NCBI GenBank assembly: GCA_000432015.1
Contig: HF985432.1
Coordinates: 9,741-16,923, forward strand
DNA from: Clostridium sp. CAG:1024
Lineage (GTDB): Bacteria; Bacillota; Clostridia; Christensenellales; CAG-138
Length of the DNA: 7,183 bases
Direction: 5' to 3'
The translations under genes and the position numbers were made by a program. The number at the start of each line of letters is the position of its first letter. Within the stretch, counting starts at the first letter, position 1. The notes below the pieces were generated by a model that saw nothing but the letters and a program-made list of their open reading frames with translations, had not been told where the DNA came from and searched no databases. Positions 5,226 to 7,183 of this stretch are shown here, one piece after another.

Positions 5226-6600
5226 TCAATTGTCCCCCGCAGCAGGTTCGACAGGCTGCGCTTTCCTCCATGGACCATTCCAATAGAACGCCAAAGACAG
5301 GCACATGGAGATCGCCCATCCGATGGGAAACGCGATCCAGATGCCGCGCGTTCCGAGGCTCGATGCAAAGAGCTTTGCAAGCCCCACTCGCAGGACAAGG
5401 TCGATCAATGTCGTGAGCATAAAGCGCTTCATCAGCCCCGAACCGCGCAAAACGCCGTCCGCAACGAGCTTTGCGGAGACGAGGAAATATCCGGGCGCAA
5501 CGATACGTAAAAGCTCAACGCCCGTTGCCATGGCTTTTCCTGCGGGATCATCCAGAAACAGCCGCAGAAGGTATTGCCCGGCAAAGGCATACAAAAGCGC
5601 GAACGGGATGCAGATCAGCCACACCAGTTTGAATCCGGCGCGGAACCCGCCGTGAACACGATCCGGCCGATTTGCGCCGAGGTTTTGCGCCGTGAAATTG
5701 GAAATGCCGTTGCCGAGCGTCACAAGCGACGTTACGACAAGATTGTTCAGCTTGATCGAGGCCGAGTATCCGGCGATCACGCTTGCGCCAAAGCCGTTGA
5801 TCACACGCTGCAGCAGGATGTTGCCGACGGAAACAAAGCTCTGCTGCAATGTGCTCGGAATCGCGATCCGCGCGATCTGCAAAAGCAGGCCGAACGAAAA
5901 TACCGGCGCTTTTTCCGAACGAATCGTGCGAAGGCGCGCAAGCATAAACGAAACCGCAAGCACGCAGCTTACGCCCTGACAAAGGAACGTTGCCCAAGCG
6001 ACGCCCGCAACACCCATTTGAAACGCGGTCACGAACAGCACGTCCATGCCGATGTTGGCCAGCGACGAAGCCACAAGGAAATAGAACGGCGTTTTTGAGT
6101 CGCCCATTGCTGAAAAAATACCCGTCGAAACATTGTATAAAAACAGAAACGGCAGACCGGCAATGTAAATATCCAGATAGAGCGCGGAATCCGTGAGGAT
6201 CTCCTGCGGCGTATCGATGGCGACAAGCAGCGTTCTGCTGAGCAGGAAGCCCGCTGCCATGAGCAGCAGGCACAATGCAGAGCTCGCGATGAGCGAGGTG
6301 TACACCGCGGTTTTTACGTCGCGGTATGCTTTTGCGCCCGTCGCTGTATGCTTTGGCCCCGAACAGGCGCGCCACCACAACGGAAGTGCCGATGTTGCAG
6401 CCGAAGGCAAACGCGATGAACAGCAGCGTGACCTCATAGCTGTTTCCGACCGCCGCGAGCGCATTCTCGCCGACAAACTTGCCCGCGACAAAGCTGTCCG
6501 CGACATTATAAATCTGCTGAAAGATCACGCTGCCGAATAACGGCAGACAAAACCTCCACAGTACCCGTTTCGGTTCCCCTACGGTCAAATCCTGATTCAT
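5226..6600 (-). pseudogene. MATE family multidrug/cation efflux transporter, frameshifted
   Basis: MATE proteins are 12-helix antiporters that export drugs or cationic metabolites using Na+ or H+. The ATG at 6598-6600 has AGGAG at 6608-6612, seven bases upstream. The first frame gives MNQDLTVGEPKR, then family hallmarks (FGSVIFQQIYNVADSFVAG, NALAAVGNSYEV, RLFGAK) to about residue 85. The frame then breaks between 6318 and 6360, and the rest continues one base over, from AYRDVKTAVYTSL through membrane helices and the second-half hallmarks (IPSTLQQSFVSVGNILLQ, NFTAQNLGA) to TGA at 5226-5228. The break coincides with an imperfect tandem repeat of 21/22 bases. Removing the 22 extra bases restores 450 residues, a typical length; removing only one A from a run of four restores 457. 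As read, it cannot make a full transporter. It has its own promoter and lies downstream of another MATE gene. Confidence 0.88.
6318..6360. repeat. imperfect tandem repeat at the MATE frameshift
   Basis: Two abutting copies, 6318-6339 (22 bases) and 6340-6360 (21 bases), share GTCGC, GTATGCTTT and a G/C-rich end. They differ by three substitutions and by one T in the TTTT run at 6330-6333. On the coding (minus) strand they would encode GAKAYSD and GRKAYRD if both were 21 bases. The extra base in one copy is what shifts the frame. Confidence 0.8.
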
Positions 6601-6652
6601 GTTTCTGCTCCTGCACATATCTGCGCGTTTCTCTATTGATCCGCCACGGGCT

Positions 6653-6681
6653 ATTGTAATACGTTCCGTCGGCAAGTGCAA
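6653..6681 (-). promoter_or_regulatory. sigma-A promoter of the frameshifted MATE gene
   Basis: On the minus strand TTGCAC (6676-6681) and TACAAT (6653-6658) are exactly 17 bases apart. The predicted transcript start, near 6646, leaves a leader of about 45 bases containing the AGGAG site at 6608-6612. This indicates that the downstream MATE gene can be transcribed apart from the upstream one. Confidence 0.7.
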
Positions 6682-6700
6682 GCGTTCGGAGCCCCGCTGC

Positions 6701-6721
6701 AGCCTCTGCGGATCCGAGGCT
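6701..6721. repeat. hairpin overlapping the stop of the upstream MATE gene
   Basis: AGCCTC (6701-6706) pairs with GAGGCT (6716-6721), six perfect base pairs, around a nine-base interior containing GGATCC. It overlaps the TAA stop (6721-6723) of the right-hand MATE gene. No T-run follows on the minus strand, so it is a poor intrinsic terminator; some read-through into the next MATE gene is plausible. Confidence 0.35.
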
Positions 6722-7182
6722 TATAACAAGCCTTCTTCGAGCGTTTTCGTATAGCGGATCGTCAGGAACAGCGTTGCCGCAAACGTAATGGCATCCGTGA
6801 TCGGCATGGCGATCCAAAGCCCGGTCGCCTTGAAGATCAGCGGCAGCAAAAGGATCAGACCGCCGCTGATCACAAGCCCGCGCGCAACGGCAAGCCAAAG
6901 CGCCGCCCGCGCACGCATGATCGACTGGAAATAGTACGCGGAATAAATGTTAAACGGAAGCAACAGAAACGACGTCGCATAGATCCGAATGATCGTGGGG
7001 GCAATCTCTAATACGCCCGGCGTCGCATCCATAAATATCCGCACGATCTGTTCCGGAAACGCCATGGAAACGCCCGTCCAAAACAGTGAAAACACAATGA
7101 TGGAGCGAATTGCACACGTCTGTGTCTGCCGGATCCTGTCCCACTTGCGCGCGCCGAAATTGATCGAAAAGAGCGGCTGCGC
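6721..7182 (-). CDS. second MATE family efflux transporter, C-terminal part, runs off the right edge
   Basis: 153 codons in one open frame from the right edge to TAA (6721-6723). The first visible residues, AQPLFSINFGARKWDRIRQT, match the QP...NFGA(K/R) loop that follows helix 7-8 in MATE proteins of the MepA/DinF-like branch. They are followed by membrane helices (SIIVFSLFWTGVSMAF; ATSFLLLPFNIYSAYYFQSIM; GLVISGGLILLLPLIF; ITFAATLFLTIRY) and a short cytoplasmic tail. A GTG at 7093-7095 could be taken for a start, but the conserved sequence continues upstream of it, so the gene begins outside the window. It is distinct in sequence from the neighbouring broken MATE, with 120 bases between its stop and that gene's ATG. 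The two may form a pair of exporters or an old duplication. Export substrate is not predictable. Confidence 0.88.
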   Translation of the reverse strand, partial: AQPLFSINFGARKWDRIRQTQTCAIRSIIVFSLFWTGVSMAFPEQIVRIFMDATPGVLEIAPTIIRIYATSFLLLPFNIYSAYYFQSIMRARAALWLAVARGLVISGGLILLLPLIFKATGLWIAMPITDAITFAATLFLTIRYTKTLEEGLL

Positions 7183-7183
7183 G

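Noticed and set aside
6318..6360. Programmed ribosomal frameshift in the MATE gene
   Set aside because: The needed shift is +1. There is no classical -1 heptamer, no stop-codon/Shine-Dalgarno arrangement as in prfB, and MATE genes are not known to use recoding. Indel is simpler.
5548..6681. 377-codon minus-strand frame as an independent protein
   Set aside because: Only its first ~100 codons match MATE. After 6340 it is the wrong frame of the same gene, and its upstream start (6681) lies before the promoter -10 and has no ribosome site.

Overview
The window is chromosomal DNA, moderately GC-rich, with Shine-Dalgarno-led genes, TTG starts and protein families typical of low-abundance gut Clostridia. 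The VanW/YoaR-type surface protein, a FeoB of the 'GFGCNAAG' subtype, CatA-like acetyltransferase and MATE exporters in tandem all point to Oscillospirales-like Firmicutes. This placement is inferred from family resemblance only. I see no rRNA, tRNA, CRISPR array, transposase or phage gene. No gene-free stretch exceeds 300 bases.

Layout. Positions 1-1104 (minus strand) hold a tightly overlapped housekeeping run, recX > acpS > nnr, with nnr leaving the window at position 1. A 183-base divergent intergenic region separates it from a plus-strand gene for a membrane-anchored VanW-domain protein (1288-2976) that ends at a strong intrinsic terminator. A small cysteine-rich protein gene (3187-3387, minus) follows, with its own near-consensus sigma-A promoter. 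From about 3555 to 6600 lie three disrupted genes in a row. They are the C-terminal piece of a ferrous iron transporter feoB, a catA-like acetyltransferase with an in-frame TAG at codon 49, and a MATE exporter broken by a frameshift next to a short tandem duplication. catA and the MATE gene converge on a bidirectional terminator. A second MATE gene, upstream of the first on the minus strand, runs off the right edge and looks intact in the part visible.

How the genes fit together. RecX tempers RecA, AcpS charges acyl carrier protein, and Nnr repairs damaged NAD(P)H hydrates. These are unrelated jobs sharing one transcript through overlaps of 7 and 17 bases. The right half looks like an accessory segment (metal uptake, acetyltransferase, drug/cation export) in decay: each broken gene keeps recognisable family motifs, so the lesions look recent, or are sequencing errors. 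I did not find convincing evidence of a novel multi-gene system. The points most worth checking are the amber codon in catA, the repeat-associated frameshift in the MATE gene, the likely leaderless recX transcript, and an Asp-to-Gly change in the signature loop of nnr.
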